From Bathymodiolus brooksi (Eukaryota > Mollusca > Bivalvia > Mytilida > Modiolidae): a DNA stretch of 64,000 nt. The notes under the pieces are model-generated. The model made no database searches, was not told where the DNA came from, and saw only the letters and a list, made by a program, of their open reading frames with translations. The stretch's first letter is position 1. The number at the start of each line of letters is the position of its first letter. Below, in pieces: positions 61,365 through 64,000 of this stretch. Location: NCBI GenBank assembly GCA_963680875.1, contig OY804576.1:78869668-78933667 (forward strand), in the 5' to 3' direction. The translations under genes were made by a program, and so were the position numbers.

Positions 61365-62138
61365 GGTTAGGGTGTTTAAAGCCACTTTCAACAATATTTC
61401 AGTTATATTGTGGCGGTAAGTTTTATTGGTGGAAGAAACCGGAGAAAACCACTGACCTGCTGCAAGTCACTGATAACTTTATCACATAATGTTGTATTGA
61501 GTACACCTCACCTGAGCCAGATTCGAACTTACAACATTAGTGGTGATAGGCACTGATTGCATAGGTAGTTGTAAATCCAACTACCATAAGTGGGTCTGAA
61601 AGGGGTCTAAGCGTGATACGTGAATGGCCTTTTTTCGGAAGCGTGACACGTGAAAAACGGAAAATATAGACGTGAAAACGTGATCTCTAGGGCAACGTGA
61701 TCCGTGATAAATCATTATTCTGTACTGAATGCGTGAAAATCTAACTGACTTATAAGCGTGAAAACAAATCAAAGTCCGTATTCTGATGCTTCGCTGCGTC
61801 GGAACTTGATTTGTGACTACATTTCTTTTACTGCATAATCGGTCAATTTAGGCACAATCTGACAGCTATGAGGAACTGCCATATAACTAAACAACAAAAA
61901 CCAACTATAAAACTACACATACAGATGTCACAATAAGGTCTTCAACATATATAACTGACACCAAGAAGTCCCTGACAATAAACGGTAATCAACCCATGCA
62001 TGCAGATAAGCGTGAAACGTGAAATATCCAAATATCTAAGCGTGAAGCGTGATTTTGCCAAATTTTAAGCGTGATTGGTACCCCCCTTTAGGACCCCCAC
62101 CCCCCTCATAAGATCACGACCACAATGCCCACCCCCTA
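61365..62138 (-). mobile_element. SINE-B, antisense, interrupted by a MITE
   Basis: Flanked by the 10-bp direct repeat GTAGAAACAG (61355-61364 and 62139-62148). The tail (GGTTAGGG read on +) abuts the left repeat; the tRNA-like head ends at the right one. Without the 516-bp insertion the SINE is about 250 bp. Confidence 0.8.
61591..62106. mobile_element. 516-bp MITE rich in GCGTGA motifs, inserted in a SINE
   Basis: Flanked by CATAAG (61585-61590 and 62107-62112). Imperfect terminal inverted repeats GGGTCTGAAAGGGG / GGGTCCTAAAGGGG. The interior repeats AAGCGTGA...ACGTGAAA many times. It splits a SINE-B copy exactly at its CCATACGATCACG segment. Confidence 0.7.
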
Positions 62139-63139
62139 GTAGAAACAGAAGACAAAATAGATACCACTAACACAAATATGGAAGTATGTAGATTGGACCA
62201 TTGAAATTCTTCAATCTTATCACCTACAATATATATTTCACACCTTCATAGTATAAAAAGAGAAGATCACTCCAGTGAAATCTTGGCCCCACTGTCGAAG
62301 GCAGGTAGATCACTGCAGTAAAATCCTACTCCATAGTCTATGATAAGTAGATCAATAAAATATCACCCTCATAGTACCGGGGTATTGCGAGAATTAGATC
62401 ACCTCAGTAAAATGACAACCTCATGATCTGAATAAAGAAGTTCACCCCGGTAAAATCCCAGTTTAATAGTCTTGAACTGTTTCAGATCGTACCTATGAAT
62501 TCACACTATTGGATACATAGATCACCCCAGTTAATTCCCAGCCCAATATTCTCAGAATGAAAGATCACCCCCAATGAATTCCTGTCTCATAGTCTTAAGA
62601 TAAGTATATCACCAAAGTAGACTTCCATCCTCATCGCTGTAATATCTCACTCTCATAATCTGAGAAAAGAATATATGTCCTGTAATTTATTACCCTCATG
62701 ACCTTAAGAGTATACATAGAACATCCCAGTTAAATCACATGCTTTCTCCAAGAAGAGAAGATTACCCCAATAAAATATTAGCCCCATAGTCTATATACGT
62801 AGATCATCCAGATAAAATCCCATTCTCAGTCTGAGAAAAGAGGATCACCCCAGTAATACCCCACCCTCATAGTCTGACAAAAGAAGATTTTACTCTGTAA
62901 ACTTTTTGGCACCATATTCTTAGATGTGTAGATTTACCCATTATAATCCCACTCATGTAGTCTAGATAACTTCAGCAAAGTTACAACCTCAAGCTTGTAG
63001 TCCGCGAAAAAAAGAAGATCACCCAAGTAAAATTCTCTGCCTTATAATTTAAGAAATCTAGATCATACAAGTAAAATCACTCGCATAGTCTGGTTGCAAC
63101 AGTTTAATAGGTTCAAAGGAAAATAGTAAGAAGGAACAT

Positions 63140-63440
63140 CTTACCACTAGTGGAGCAGGAACTGCTTACCCTTCCGGAGCACATAAGTTCACCCCCGGTT
63201 TTTAATGGGGTTCGTGTAACTCGATCTTTAGTTTTATATGTATGTTTTGTAGATCGTTGTTTGTCTTTTTGTACTTTTTCTGTTGGCCATTGTGTTGTCT
63301 GTTCTTCTTTGATATATATGGATTCTGATTGCCCCTTTGGTATCTTCAAACTCTTCTTACCTTTAGGGGTACCTGAAGCTCAAACATCTTGTTTTGTAGT
63401 GTTCATGTTGCTCAATCTTAAGAAATTTTAGTGTTTTGTT
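63140..63440 (-). repeat. GAAGATACCAAAAG-type dispersed repeat, antisense
   Basis: Reverse-strand match to the copies at 21995 and 52730 (CTTTGGTATCTTC, CATTGTGTTGTCTG). Its GGCCATTGTGTTGTCTGTTC segment resembles the unit of the adjoining 31-bp minisatellite. Confidence 0.6.
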
Positions 63441-63466
63441 GACTATTGTTCGTCTTTTCGTTCTTT

Positions 63467-64000
63467 TTCTTTTGACCATTGTATTGTCTGTCCTTGGAAC
63501 TTTTGACCATTGTATTGTCTGTCCTTGGAACTTTTGACCATTGTATTGTCTGTCCTTGGAACTTTTGACCATTGTATTGTCTGTCCTTGGAACTTTTGAC
63601 CATTGTATTGTCTGTCCTTGGAACTTTTGACCATTGTATTGTCTGTCCTTGGAACTTTTGACCATTGTATTGTCTGTCCTTGGAACTTTTGACCATTGTA
63701 TTGTCTGTCCTTGGAACTTTTGACCATTGTATTGTCTGTCCTTGGAACTTTTGACCATTGTATTGTCTGTCCTTGGAACTTTTGACCATTGTATTGTCTG
63801 TCCTTGGAACTTTTGACCATTGTATTGTCTGTCCTTGGAACTTTTGACCATTGTATTGTCTGTCCTTGGAACTTTTGACCATTGTATTGTCTGTCCTTGG
63901 AACTTTTGACCATTGTATTGTCTGTCCTTGGAACTTTTGACCATTGTATTGTCTGTCCTTGGAACTTTTGACCATTGTATTGTCTGTCCTTGGAACTTTT
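63467..64000 (-). repeat. 31-bp minisatellite, at least 17 copies, truncated by the window end
   Basis: Near-identical 31-bp units containing GACCATTGTATTGTCTGTCC on +. On the - strand the unit has no stop in any frame; because 31 is not a multiple of 3, all three frames cycle through the same 31-residue peptide repeat. The array continues past 64000. Confidence 0.95.

Larger units (their letters stand above)
61140..63100. repeat. Degenerate satellite of about 45-50 bp units, interrupted by a SINE
   Basis: Recurrent but diverged blocks GTAGATCACCCCAGTAAAAT, CCCACCCTCATAGTCTG and AGAAAAGAAGATCACC, seen at 61140-61300 and again at 62160-63100 (some 20 units). The SINE-B plus MITE insertion at 61365-62138 splits it. 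Confidence 0.65.

Noticed and set aside
63363..63975. Long open frames on the - strand (up to about 190 codons) of a MVKSSKDRQ-type repeat
   Set aside because: They are produced by a stop-free 31-bp minisatellite; the same peptide appears in all frames and there is no start context, splice site or non-repeat domain.

Overview
This is a stretch of an intron-rich, AT-rich animal genome. It holds two long multi-exon genes on the + strand, one small two- or three-exon gene on the - strand, and a dense load of transposable elements and tandem repeats. The gene architecture (short exons, GT-AG introns, many tRNA-derived SINEs, L1-like and Jockey/CR1-like LINEs, MITEs) points to a lophotrochozoan. 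I think a bivalve mollusc, probably a marine mussel, is most likely; that is from general familiarity with such repeats, not from a search.

Layout. About 128-18660 (+) is an orthologue of FSIP1 (fibrous sheath interacting protein 1), reconstructed as 12 phase-consistent coding exons (787 codons if the ATG at 156 is the start). Its third intron carries an antisense L1-like LINE with a single frameshift. About 18661-24130 is intergenic and filled with SINE, MITE and short-motif repeats. At 24131-25731 (-) lies a small gene, whose product I do not recognise, with a half-PHD zinc-binding first exon. Its first exons sit inside a foldback structure (24949-27557) made of two inverted arrays of a TTTCGTACCAT-containing repeat, with a further 722-bp MITE nested in it. 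At 29708-60088 (+) is TTC27 (tetratricopeptide repeat protein 27), reconstructed as 24 coding exons that join in phase to 838 codons plus stop, close to the human length of about 840. After its polyadenylation signal (60094) the window ends in a nest of MITE, SINE and satellite DNA and a 31-bp minisatellite that runs off the right edge.

The most unusual feature is in TTC27. Four of its exon-intron junctions have been duplicated or amplified in tandem. The 3' splice site plus the first coding bases of exon 5 are present 15 times in a 59-bp array, preceded by a 28-bp array of 21 copies derived from the same exon sequence. The 5' splice site of exon 7 is present 7 times in a 46-bp array. The donors of exons 9 and 10 are each present twice. 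In the two large arrays, using any copy but the outermost authentic one inserts an in-frame stop, so the gene depends on strict choice among near-identical splice sites.

A second theme is SINEs. One abundant family (SINE-B here) ends in telomere-like (AACCCT)n or (ACCAA)n tails and is flanked by clear target-site duplications. It shares a 3' domain with two other families that carry different simple-sequence tails. Several tandem arrays appear to have been seeded from parts of dispersed repeats or of exons. The two main genes have no evident functional link: FSIP1 is a sperm-flagellum/cilium protein and TTC27 a housekeeping TPR protein.
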